This document shows, in pieces, positions 8,735-16,467 of a stretch of DNA of 44,627 bases. The translations under genes were made by a program, and so were the position numbers. Position 1 is the first letter of the stretch, and each line of letters begins with the position of its first letter. Location: positions 1 through 44,627 of the forward strand of contig NZ_JAVIFX010000047.1 of the NCBI RefSeq assembly GCF_031157255.1. Direction: 5' to 3'. The notes under the pieces are model-generated. The model ran no database searches. It saw nothing but the letters and a program-made list of their open reading frames with translations, and had not been told where the DNA came from. The DNA comes from Bradyrhizobium sp. LHD-71 (lineage in GTDB: Bacteria > Pseudomonadota > Alphaproteobacteria > Rhizobiales > Xanthobacteraceae).

Positions 8735-9979
8735 ATGGGGCAGGACAATCGACCAAAGACTTCACTGACGCGGCGAACCGTGCTCTCAGGCGCTGCCGCA
8801 CTGGGCCTGTCGACAGTGGCACGCGCGCAGCAACTGGCCGAGGTCAAGGTCGGGCTGATCGTGCCGTTGTCGGGCATCTACACGCGCCCTGGTCAGGTAA
8901 TGCGCATGGGTGCGGAGATGGGCGTCGAGCACATAAATGCGCAGGGCGGCATCAAGGCGCTCGGCGGCGCCAAACTGAAGCTCGTCGTCATCGATTGCGG
9001 CGACACCACGGAGAAGGCCAAGAACGCTGCACAGCGCATGGTGGCTCAGGAGTCCGATCTGGTTGCGGCAACCGGCGCATATCTCAGCTCTTTCACGCTG
9101 GCCGTGACTGAGGTGACCGAACGCGCCGAACTGCCGATGCTGACGCTTTCTTATTCAGACCTGCTGACCGAGCGTGGTTTCAAATTCATCTTCCAGACCG
9201 CCGCGCCGGCGAGCCGGCAGTCCGAGCTTGGTCTGCCCGAGCTGATGAAGCTCGCCGAGACAGCCTCCGGCAAGCGCCCGAAGACGGTGGCAATGCTGAT
9301 GGATAATACGGCCACCTCGGTTGCGACCGCCAAGGCGCTGAAGGAAAAGATTTTCGCGCAGGAGGGTCTTCAACTGGTCGTCGAGGAAGTGTGGACGCCG
9401 CCGCTGTCCGACGCGACACCCCTGATCCAGAAGGTCAGATCGGCCCGTCCGGACATGCTGTTGTTCATGCCTAACGCCGTATCGGACGCCAAGCTCGGCC
9501 TGGAAAAGATCAACGAGTTCGGTCTTGGTCAGGGCAAGATTCCGACCGTCTCCTTCAGCATCACGATCGCCGAGCCCGACATGCTGCAAAGCGTCAGTAC
9601 CGACGCGGTGCAAGGTATCATGACGGTCGTCGCCAACTGGGGTTCAAAGGGGCACGAAGCCCTGATCGAAGAACTGAAGGCAAAATACAAAGAGCCCTGG
9701 ATGACGCAGAACGTCATCTCGACCTATGGCGATATGTGGCTGATGAAGGCAGCGCTGGAACAGGCTGGAAAGGCCGACCGCCTTGCCGTTGCGCAGGCGT
9801 TTCGCACCATGGATGACGGTCCTTCGAAATATTATCCTGGCGGTCAGCTCAAGTTCGATGAAAAGGGCCGCCGCGTCGGTGCCGGTGTCGTCATCGTGCA
9901 GTGGCAATCCGGCGTGCCGGTCACCGTCTATCCGACCGATCTCGCTCTGGCGGCTCCATTCTGGCCGAAGAAATCCTGA
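8735..9979 (+). CDS. Branched-chain-type ABC transporter substrate-binding protein, paralogue A
   Basis: A 414-residue periplasmic binding protein of the Leu/Ile/Val-binding (Peripla_BP type I) family. The ATG at 8735 is chosen over a TTG at 8699 because GGGAGG precedes it. The leader TRRTVLSGAAALGLSTVARA is twin-arginine-like, suggesting Tat export. The mature part starts VKVGLIVPLSGIY, with the usual GDTTEKAKNAAQRMV region. It is followed after 35 bp by a clearly homologous protein, so the two form a tandem duplication serving one transporter. Ligand unknown. Confidence 0.93.
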   Translation: MGQDNRPKTSLTRRTVLSGAAALGLSTVARAQQLAEVKVGLIVPLSGIYTRPGQVMRMGAEMGVEHINAQGGIKALGGAKLKLVVIDCGDTTEKAKNAAQRMVAQESDLVAATGAYLSSFTLAVTEVTERAELPMLTLSYSDLLTERGFKFIFQTAAPASRQSELGLPELMKLAETASGKRPKTVAMLMDNTATSVATAKALKEKIFAQEGLQLVVEEVWTPPLSDATPLIQKVRSARPDMLLFMPNAVSDAKLGLEKINEFGLGQGKIPTVSFSITIAEPDMLQSVSTDAVQGIMTVVANWGSKGHEALIEELKAKYKEPWMTQNVISTYGDMWLMKAALEQAGKADRLAVAQAFRTMDDGPSKYYPGGQLKFDEKGRRVGAGVVIVQWQSGVPVTVYPTDLALAAPFWPKKS

Positions 9980-10014
9980 TGTAACGCATCTCGCACTCTC
10001 AGGGAGGACTCGTC

Positions 10015-11250
10015 ATGCCAAAGACTAACCGGGCCGCATTGACGCGGCGCAGCCTGCTCGCCGGCGCGTCCGCCGGACTGGTCTCGTCTCGTGTGTGGGC
10101 GCAGCAACCTTCCGAGGTCAAGGTCGGACTGCTGGTGCCGGTCTCGGGCCTCTATGCGCGTCCCGGCACAGTCATGCGCCACGGCGCCGAGATGGCGGTG
10201 GAGCACATCAACGCGCAAGGCGGCGTCAGGGCGCTCGGCGGCGCCAAGCTCAAGCTGGTCGTGCTTGATTCCGGAGACACCACGGAGAAAGCCAAGAACG
10301 CCGCGCAGCGCATGGTCGCCCAGGAGCCGGGCCTGGTGGCGGCGAGCGGCGCCTATCTCAGTTCATTCACGCTGGCGGTCACCGAGGTCACGGAGCGCGC
10401 CAATCTTCCGGTCCTGACGTTGTCTTACTCCGACCTCATTACCGATCGCGGCTTCAAATACATCTTCCAGACCTCGGCGACGGCGGGGTCGCAGGCAAGA
10501 CAGGCTCTGCCGCAGATCGTGAAGCTGGCAGAAACCGCGTCCGGCAAAAGGCCAAAGACCGTTGCAATCGTCACCGACAACACCGCGGCATCCGTTTCCT
10601 CTGCGAAGGCGATGCGAGATGGCCTGCTTGCGGAAAACGGATTGCAACTGATCGTCGACGAAACGTTTACTCCGCCGCTCGCCGACGCCACCTCTCTCGT
10701 TCAAAAAGTCCGGTCGGCGAGGCCTGATCTTCTGTTCTTCCTGCCGACCGTGATCTCCGATGCCAAGCTGCTGCTTGAGAAGATGAACGAGTTCGGGCTT
10801 GGCCAGGGCAAGATCCCAACCATCTCGTTCGGGATCGCCATTGCCGAGCCCGACATGTTGCAGACGGTAAGCCCGGAGCTGCTGCAGGGTCTGCTCACCT
10901 GTGTTGCGAGTTGGGGTGCCAAGGGCCACGAGGCGCTGATCGCTGAGCTCAAGACCCGCTACAGGGAGCCCTGGATGACGCAGAACGCGATCTCCACCTA
11001 TGGCGACATGTGGGTGATCAAGGACGCGCTTGAAAAGGCGGGCAAAGCTGACCGGGTCGCGGTTGCTGAGGCGCTGCGGTCCATGGATGCCGGGCCGTCC
11101 AAGTATTATCCGCTCGGCGAAATCAAGTTCGACGAAAAGGGGCGTCGGATCGGCGCCGGCATGACCATCGTGCAGTGGCAAAGCGGTGTGCCGGTGACAG
11201 TCTTTCCCCCGGAGCTGGCGCTTGTCCAGCCGCTCTGGCCGAAAAGCTAG
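10015..11250 (+). CDS. Branched-chain-type ABC transporter substrate-binding protein, paralogue B
   Basis: A 411-residue paralogue of the preceding protein; by eye about three quarters of positions match along the full length, with shared blocks such as ISTYGDMW and PSKYYP. It also has a twin-arginine-like leader (TRRSLLAGASAGLV, cleavage near VWAQ). The ATG at 10015 has AGGGAGGA upstream. Divergence is seen at scattered positions (TAAPASRQSELGLPEL in A against TSATAGSQARQALPQI in B) that could change ligand preference. Retaining two binding proteins for one LivH/LivMG/LivF set suggests a widened substrate range (inference). Confidence 0.93.
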   Translation: MPKTNRAALTRRSLLAGASAGLVSSRVWAQQPSEVKVGLLVPVSGLYARPGTVMRHGAEMAVEHINAQGGVRALGGAKLKLVVLDSGDTTEKAKNAAQRMVAQEPGLVAASGAYLSSFTLAVTEVTERANLPVLTLSYSDLITDRGFKYIFQTSATAGSQARQALPQIVKLAETASGKRPKTVAIVTDNTAASVSSAKAMRDGLLAENGLQLIVDETFTPPLADATSLVQKVRSARPDLLFFLPTVISDAKLLLEKMNEFGLGQGKIPTISFGIAIAEPDMLQTVSPELLQGLLTCVASWGAKGHEALIAELKTRYREPWMTQNAISTYGDMWVIKDALEKAGKADRVAVAEALRSMDAGPSKYYPLGEIKFDEKGRRIGAGMTIVQWQSGVPVTVFPPELALVQPLWPKS

Positions 11251-11262
11251 GAGCGAGACGTG

Positions 11263-12036
11263 ATGCTGAAGGGCAAATGGGCTCTCGTGACCGGGGCAGG
11301 GGCCGGCCTCGGACTGGCCGTGGCCGAAAGCCTGGGCAGCGCGGGCGCCAACATTGTGCTGCATGATCTGGTCGAACCGGTGCATGCGGCAGACCGCCTT
11401 CGTTCGCAGTCTGGCGGCGACGTGATCAGCGTCGCTGCCGACCTGTCGCAGCGGGCTTCGATCGAGGCGATGGCGGCCGAGTTGCTCGGGCGCGTCGGTG
11501 CCGTCGATATCCTGGTCAACAACGCGGTGGTTCGGCATTTCTCGCCGATTGAACACTTCTCTCCTGAACGGTGGGAGGAAGCACTGGCCGTCAATCTGTC
11601 GGCCCCTTTTCACCTGATCCGTCTCTTGCTGCCTGCAATGAAGGAGCGGCGCTGGGGACGCATCCTCAATATGGCTTCCATCTATTCAACACGCGCCGTG
11701 GCGGACCGCGTCGACTACGTGACCACCAAGACAGCGATCCTCGGCATGACTCGTGCCGTGGCGATCGAGACGACCAGGAGCGGAGTAACCTGCAATGCGC
11801 TCTGTCCCGGCACGCTGCCCACACCGGCTATTGAACGCAAAATCGCCGAAATCGCTGTTAGCCAAGGCCGTTCGGTCGACGAGACGAGAAGCGATTACCT
11901 GTCGAGCCGGCAGCCCACCGGACGGTTTGTCGCCATGGAAGGCGTCGGCGCGATGGCTGCCTTCCTGTGCAGTCCGGCGGCGCAGGACATCACAGGGGCG
12001 GCGCTTCCTATCGACGGAGGCTGGTCTATCGCATGA
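11263..12036 (+). CDS. Short-chain dehydrogenase/reductase (SDR)
   Basis: A 257-residue classical SDR. The cofactor motif is TGAGAGLG near the N-terminus, the NNAG motif reads NNAV, the catalytic serine lies in NMASIYS and the YxxxK pair is in DYVTTK. The C-terminal DITGAALPIDGGWSIA is typical. It oxidises or reduces an alcohol/ketone with NAD(P)H; substrate unknown. ATG at 11263 is preferred, with GGAG ten bases upstream; a GTG at 11260 is also possible. It follows binding-protein paralogue B closely and precedes the GntR regulator, so it belongs to the uptake/catabolic operon. Confidence 0.9.
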   Translation: MLKGKWALVTGAGAGLGLAVAESLGSAGANIVLHDLVEPVHAADRLRSQSGGDVISVAADLSQRASIEAMAAELLGRVGAVDILVNNAVVRHFSPIEHFSPERWEEALAVNLSAPFHLIRLLLPAMKERRWGRILNMASIYSTRAVADRVDYVTTKTAILGMTRAVAIETTRSGVTCNALCPGTLPTPAIERKIAEIAVSQGRSVDETRSDYLSSRQPTGRFVAMEGVGAMAAFLCSPAAQDITGAALPIDGGWSIA

Positions 12037-12132
12037 GCATTATCGCCCAGGGCGCAACTTCAGCGATTGCGAAGATGCTGATTCTGCCGGCAAATCGGTA
12101 CGTGAGCGGTGCCGACACGAGGCGATAGAGAC

Positions 12133-12846
12133 ATGGAAAAACGCGCTGAACTGCAATCCACCCTGCGGATCGAGGACGTTCCGACCGTCCGCGCGATGGT
12201 CGCGCAAAAACTGCGTGAGGCAATCATGTCGGGAACATTGAAGCCGGGCCAGCGGCTGGTGGAGCGAGACCTCTGCGAAATGACCGGTGTCAGCCGACCA
12301 TCGATTCGCGAGGCGCTCCGGGCGCTGGAGGCCGACGGGCTCGTCACGACCGTCCCGCATCGCGGTCCGGTGGTCAGCACCATCAGCCTCGAGGAAGCGA
12401 AGCAGCTTTATGCGGCACGCGCCCTCCTGGAAGGATTTGCCGGCCGCGAATGCGCGCGTCTGCGCGATCCCGATGTCGTGCGCAGGATCGGGGAGGCTTT
12501 GGCCAGGTTGAAGGCCGCCTTCGCCAAATCCGATATGACGGCAGCGCTTGAAGCCAAGACCGACTTCTATGCGGCGCTGATCGGCGGCTGTCAGAATGCC
12601 TTCGTCGAGCGCATGCTTCGGCCCTTGCATGATCGCATTACGCTGTTGCGAATTACCTCGATGTCGCAGCCGAAGCGGATCAACAAGAGCCTCCGCGAAG
12701 TCACCGCGATCTGGCGCGCGATCCAGAGCGGCGATCCCGACCTCGCCGAGCAGTGCTGCGTTGACCATGTGAAGGCCGCTGCCGTGGCTGCACTCAGCAT
12801 GATCGAGCGATCATCCGCGGCGAAGAAGGCGGATGCAGATGAATGA
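12133..12846 (+). CDS. GntR-family transcriptional regulator (FadR subfamily, FCD domain)
   Basis: A 237-residue regulator. Residues about 15-85 form the winged helix-turn-helix with the GntR signature (LKPGQRLVERDL, then VSRPSIREALRALEADGLV). The remainder is an all-helical FCD ligand domain of the kind that binds small carboxylates. The ATG at 12133 is preferred over an upstream GTG at 12109. It lies about 95 bp after the SDR gene and is followed by the second TTT binding protein. Regulators of this class usually repress the surrounding catabolic operon until the substrate or an intermediate binds; the palindromes at 3998-4034 are candidate operators (inference). Confidence 0.9.
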   Translation: MEKRAELQSTLRIEDVPTVRAMVAQKLREAIMSGTLKPGQRLVERDLCEMTGVSRPSIREALRALEADGLVTTVPHRGPVVSTISLEEAKQLYAARALLEGFAGRECARLRDPDVVRRIGEALARLKAAFAKSDMTAALEAKTDFYAALIGGCQNAFVERMLRPLHDRITLLRITSMSQPKRINKSLREVTAIWRAIQSGDPDLAEQCCVDHVKAAAVAALSMIERSSAAKKADADE

Positions 12847-12898
12847 GCGATTCTTATCCTGAGTGTTTCCAAGTCCACGAGGCCGACGGGAGCCTGCC

Positions 12899-13873
12899 AT
12901 GACGTTTGCAAAACACCTGTTGCTGCCGCTGCTGCTGCTGCTGCCGTTTCAGCCAGCGTTCGCGCAGCAATTTCCGACCCGGCCGGTCACGCTTATCGTT
13001 CCATTTTCCGCCGGCGGGCCTGGCGATGTCATCGCGCGTCTGCTCGGCAGCTCGATGAGCGCAACGCTGAAGCAACCCGTGGTGATCGAGAATGTCGTGG
13101 GCGCCGGCGGCACCATCGGCACCAATCGTGTCGCCAAGGCACCATCTGATGGCTACACACTGCTGCTGATGCATGTAGGGCAGGCGACTGCACCTGCGCT
13201 CTATGCGAAGCTGCCGTTCGATCCGATCGGGGATTTCGCGCCGATCGGCCTCGTGACGGATGTTCCGATGATTCTCGTCGCGCGTCCGAACTTCCCCGCC
13301 AAGGATCTGAAAGAGCTTGTCGCCCACATACGCGCGCAGGGCGACAAAGTTACCTACGGCAATGTCGGCCTTGGGTCCGCCTCGCATCTCTGCGGGCTGA
13401 TGTTCATGAGCGCAATCGAAGCCAAGCTCACGCCAATCTATTACAAAGGCGGGGGACCGGCGCTGAACGATATCATCGCCGGGCACATCGACGTTTACTG
13501 CGATCCGGCAACCGGGCCGACGCCGTATATTCAGGCCGGTACCATCCCAGGCTATGCCATCACCAGCAAAAAGCGAGTTGCGACACTGCCAAATCTGCCG
13601 ACTTCGGCGGAGGCCGGCGTCCCGGCATTCGATGTCACGACGTGGTACGGGCTGTATGCGCCGCGCAACACGCCGAAGGCGGTTGTCGATGCACTGGTGG
13701 ACGCTCTGAAGAAGGCGCTCAAGGACCCGCCGCTGGTCAGCCGGTTCGCCGAACTGAGCATGGCGCCGGTTGAGGAGGAGCGGGCGACGCCGGCGGCGCT
13801 CGATGCTTTCCTCCGCGCCGAAACGGACAAATGGTCACGCATCATCAAGCAGGCAGGCATTGAGCCCCAATGA
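12899..13873 (+). CDS. TTT-family (Bug/TctC-like) periplasmic solute-binding protein, second copy
   Basis: A 324-residue homologue of the protein at 281-1252, related along its whole length but clearly diverged. The ATG at 12899 opens directly onto a leucine-rich signal peptide (cleavage near FAQQ), then RPVTLIVPF..GGPGDV and VGAGGTIGT. The upstream in-frame extension from 12863 is hydrophilic and unlikely to be translated. No TctA/TctB partners are present. It follows the GntR gene by about 50 bp and is the last gene of the island; a composite palindromic repeat starts 48 bp after its stop. Confidence 0.9.
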   Translation: MTFAKHLLLPLLLLLPFQPAFAQQFPTRPVTLIVPFSAGGPGDVIARLLGSSMSATLKQPVVIENVVGAGGTIGTNRVAKAPSDGYTLLLMHVGQATAPALYAKLPFDPIGDFAPIGLVTDVPMILVARPNFPAKDLKELVAHIRAQGDKVTYGNVGLGSASHLCGLMFMSAIEAKLTPIYYKGGGPALNDIIAGHIDVYCDPATGPTPYIQAGTIPGYAITSKKRVATLPNLPTSAEAGVPAFDVTTWYGLYAPRNTPKAVVDALVDALKKALKDPPLVSRFAELSMAPVEEERATPAALDAFLRAETDKWSRIIKQAGIEPQ

Positions 13874-13920
13874 GGGCGCAGCCGGCGGAACATCGCATTC
13901 GAAGGTCGCAGCCTCGCCCA

Positions 13921-14191
13921 GAGCATTTTCCGGAAAAGTGGACACCGGTTCTCCGCAGAAAATGCGACCAAACAAACGAATCTAGTGTCCTGATCGAATC
14001 CGAAGTTCGCCATACTTTGCAGCGAGCTCAGAGCGAACTTCGGATTCGATCAGGACACTAGCAAGTTTATGATTCTAGTGTCGTTTATGGATCAGAAATT
14101 CGCACGACGGACTCGCGGCAACGATGGTGCGAATTTCTGATCCACGACACTAGAGCGCTTTCCGATTCAAACTAATCGGAAAGGGCTCTAG
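13921..14191. repeat. Composite palindromic repeat, copy 2 (modules A-B-spacer-C-D)
   Basis: This fills most of the 314-bp gap 13874-14187. Module A (13921-13985) holds GCATTTTC/GAAAATGC arms. Module B is a perfect 29-bp inverted repeat (13982-14010 and 14033-14061) around a 22-nt loop. A 13-nt spacer follows. Module C (arms 14075-14105 and 14127-14153) is imperfect by a 4-base gap. Module D (14150-14167 and 14174-14191) has 18-bp arms with one mismatch. CTAG occurs at 13982, 14058, 14075, 14150 and 14188, so modules meet at and share CTAG joints. The last CTAG supplies the stop codon of the minus-strand SDR gene. Confidence 0.92.
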
Positions 14192-14949
14192 AACTGGACG
14201 CCGCGTGTCAGGGCGCCGTCGACGACGAGGTTCGTTCCGGTGATGAAGCTCGCGGCGCGGCTGGCAAGAAACACGACGCCGTTCGCCATCTCCTGCGGCG
14301 TGCCCATGCGACCGGTCGGATTGAGCGCCAGCGCGCTGTTGTACAGTTCGGGATTGCTGTCCTTGATCATGTTCCAGACTCCGCCCTCGAAGTAGGTGTT
14401 GCCCGGAGACACGGAGTTGGCCCGGATGCCCTTGCTGGCCAACTGGTAGGCCAGGCCCTGCGTGTAATGGATGATCGCGGCCTTGAAAGTGCCGTACGGA
14501 CCGCTCGCAAAGTCGATCTCGCGTCCTGACACGCTTGAGATCGTCACGATCGCACCGGCGCGGCTTCTTTCTAGGTGCGGCATCGCGGCGTTCACCAGCC
14601 GCACCGTGCCCATCATGTCAGTGGAGAATTCCTTCTCCCAGCTTTCCTCGTCCTGCCCGATGGACAAGGCGCTGACATTGGCGACGACGACATCGATGCC
14701 GCCGAGCTTGGATGCCATATCGTTGACCCAGGCCTTGAGAGCGGCAGCATCGGCGACATCGAGTGAGCCACCAAAGGCCGCTATGCCCTTTGCTGTGAGC
14801 GCGGCGACGGCTTTATCCACGTCCGCCTGGTTGCGCGAGCAAACGCCCACATCGGCGCCTTCTGCCGCGAAGGTTTCGGCGATCGCCCTGCCGATCCCCT
14901 TGGTGCTGCCCGTGACCAGAACCTTGGCTCCTTTAAGTCCCAGATCCAT
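14188..14949 (-). CDS. Short-chain dehydrogenase/reductase (SDR), last gene of amide operon
   Basis: A 253-residue SDR: TGSTKGIG cofactor motif, catalytic serine in ISSVSG, and YxxxK in YGTFK. The NNAG motif reads VANVSA, an atypical form. The start ATG at 14949 has GAGGAG nine bases upstream. It lies 81 bp after the amide-type livF and is probably the distal gene of the same transcript, although no direct link between an SDR and amide hydrolysis is known to me. Its TAG stop lies within the terminal CTAG of the palindromic repeat, so the repeat abuts or has truncated the original 3' end. The ending DGALTRGVQF looks only slightly changed from a normal SDR C-terminus. Confidence 0.9.
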   Translation of the reverse strand: MDLGLKGAKVLVTGSTKGIGRAIAETFAAEGADVGVCSRNQADVDKAVAALTAKGIAAFGGSLDVADAAALKAWVNDMASKLGGIDVVVANVSALSIGQDEESWEKEFSTDMMGTVRLVNAAMPHLERSRAGAIVTISSVSGREIDFASGPYGTFKAAIIHYTQGLAYQLASKGIRANSVSPGNTYFEGGVWNMIKDSNPELYNSALALNPTGRMGTPQEMANGVVFLASRAASFITGTNLVVDGALTRGVQF

Positions 14950-15030
14950 GTTCGACTCCTCCCCTTGTCAGTCGATACCGAGCGACGTGCGCCGCCATCC
15001 GCTGAAACTGCTCATTAGCGACATCCGACG

Positions 15031-15756
15031 TCACAGCAGCAGTTGCGCGCGCACCGTATCCGCGTTGACGTCTTCGCCGGTCAGTGATCGGGTAATCTTT
15101 CCCTTCTCCATGATGTAGCATCTCTCGGCGATCGCCAGGATCGTATCGAGATTCTGCTCGACGAAAATGATTGTCGTCCCGAGCTCGCTCCTGAATGATT
15201 TCAGGGCGTCGCAGATGTGCTGGACGATCGACGGCTGGATGCCCTCTGATGGCTCGTCCAGGATCATCAATGATGGATTGCCGATGAGCGCTCGCCCAAT
15301 GGCGAGTTGCTGCTGCTCGCCTCCCGACATCGTGCCTGCAATCTGCCGCCGACGTTCCTTCAATCTCGGAAAATACTCGTACACGAGTTCAGGCAGCTTC
15401 TTTCCCTTTGGCCCGCCGATCAGTTCGCCAACCTGCAGGTTTTCTTCGACGCTCATCTGGGGAAAAACGTCTCGCCCTTGCGGGATATAGCCGAAGCCGG
15501 CGCGCGCCCGCGCGTCTGCCTGCAGCGGCGTCACATCCCGCTCCATGAAGGTAATCGTCCCCCGCCATGTATCGAGAAGTCCAATGAGGCATCGCATCAG
15601 CGTGGATTTACCCACGCCGTTGCGGCCGATCACGCCGACGATTTCTCCGCGGGAGATCGACATGCTGACGCCCTGGAGGATCGGCGTAGCGCCGTAGCCT
15701 GCCCAGAGGCCCGATACTTCGAGAATCTGGTCAGTGGCCATATGTTCAGTGACCAT
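15031..15756 (-). CDS. Amide/urea-type ABC transporter ATP-binding protein (LivF/UrtE-like)
   Basis: A 241-residue ATPase with Walker A in GRNGVGKST, signature MSGGEQQQL and Walker B MILDEPSEGIQP. The GRNGVGKST and DEPSEGIQP forms are characteristic of the UrtE-like branch rather than standard LivF. ATG at 15756 has AGGA just upstream and overlaps the LivG stop by 11 bp; a second ATG at 15741 is possible. The frame is open further upstream but that part duplicates livG coding sequence. With LivG, LivM, LivH and the binding protein it forms a complete importer for short amides or urea (inference from context). Confidence 0.92.
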   Translation of the reverse strand: MVTEHMATDQILEVSGLWAGYGATPILQGVSMSISRGEIVGVIGRNGVGKSTLMRCLIGLLDTWRGTITFMERDVTPLQADARARAGFGYIPQGRDVFPQMSVEENLQVGELIGGPKGKKLPELVYEYFPRLKERRRQIAGTMSGGEQQQLAIGRALIGNPSLMILDEPSEGIQPSIVQHICDALKSFRSELGTTIIFVEQNLDTILAIAERCYIMEKGKITRSLTGEDVNADTVRAQLLL

Positions 15757-16465
15757 GTGTCCTGCCAAGGTAGATTTCAGCGACTTTCTCGTCCTGAATG
15801 ATGGCTTCCAGGCTGCCTCGCGCAAAGATCTTGCCGAGGTGCAGCACGGTGACGCGTTGCGCGACCTGGCGCACGAATGCCATGTCATGCTCGACGACCA
15901 GAACGGTCATGCCTTCAGCATTGAAGGATTTGATGAGTTCTCCGGTCTTGAACGTTTCTTCCGGCGACATCCCGGCTGTGGGCTCGTCCAGCAGTAAGAG
16001 CTGCGGCTGCAACGCCAGCGCCATCCCGATCTCGAGCCACTGCTGTTGCCCATGCGAGAGGACCCCGGCGGGCTTGTTGCTATCGGCCTCAAGGTTGAGA
16101 AGCGCGAGCAGGCGGTCCTCCTCGAGGTCGCGCTTTGCGCCTGAAACGCGTTTCTGGAGCGCGATCTGGATGTTCTGCCGGACCGGCAGTTCCTTGAAGA
16201 CGCTCGGCGCCTGCATCTTGATGCTCATGCCCCGCTGCACGCGCGCAAAGGGCCTCTCTTCGGTGACATCGACCGAGTCGAACAGAATGGTGCCGTTGGT
16301 CGGCGGATAAAGACCGACGATCAGCTTGAACAGCGTGCTTTTCCCGGCGCCGTTCGGGCCGATCAGGCAATGGATCTCCCCCGCTTTCACCGTCAGATCG
16401 ACGTCGGAAACGGCGGTCAATCCGCCAAAGCGCTTCGTCACACCTTTCACGTCGACCAGCGCCAT
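15746..16465 (-). CDS. Amide/urea-type ABC transporter ATP-binding protein (LivG/UrtD-like)
   Basis: A 239-residue ATPase: Walker A GPNGAGKST, signature LSHGQQQWLEIGMAL, Walker B LLLLDEPTAGMSPEE. The LSHGQ..WLEIGMAL pattern is typical of UrtD-like proteins. The ATG at 16465 is chosen because it lies two bases after the LivM stop; the open frame extending to 16543 overlaps livM and lacks family homology. Works as partner of the LivF/UrtE-like ATPase. Confidence 0.92.
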   Translation of the reverse strand: MALVDVKGVTKRFGGLTAVSDVDLTVKAGEIHCLIGPNGAGKSTLFKLIVGLYPPTNGTILFDSVDVTEERPFARVQRGMSIKMQAPSVFKELPVRQNIQIALQKRVSGAKRDLEEDRLLALLNLEADSNKPAGVLSHGQQQWLEIGMALALQPQLLLLDEPTAGMSPEETFKTGELIKSFNAEGMTVLVVEHDMAFVRQVAQRVTVLHLGKIFARGSLEAIIQDEKVAEIYLGRTHGH

Positions 16466-16467
16466 GG

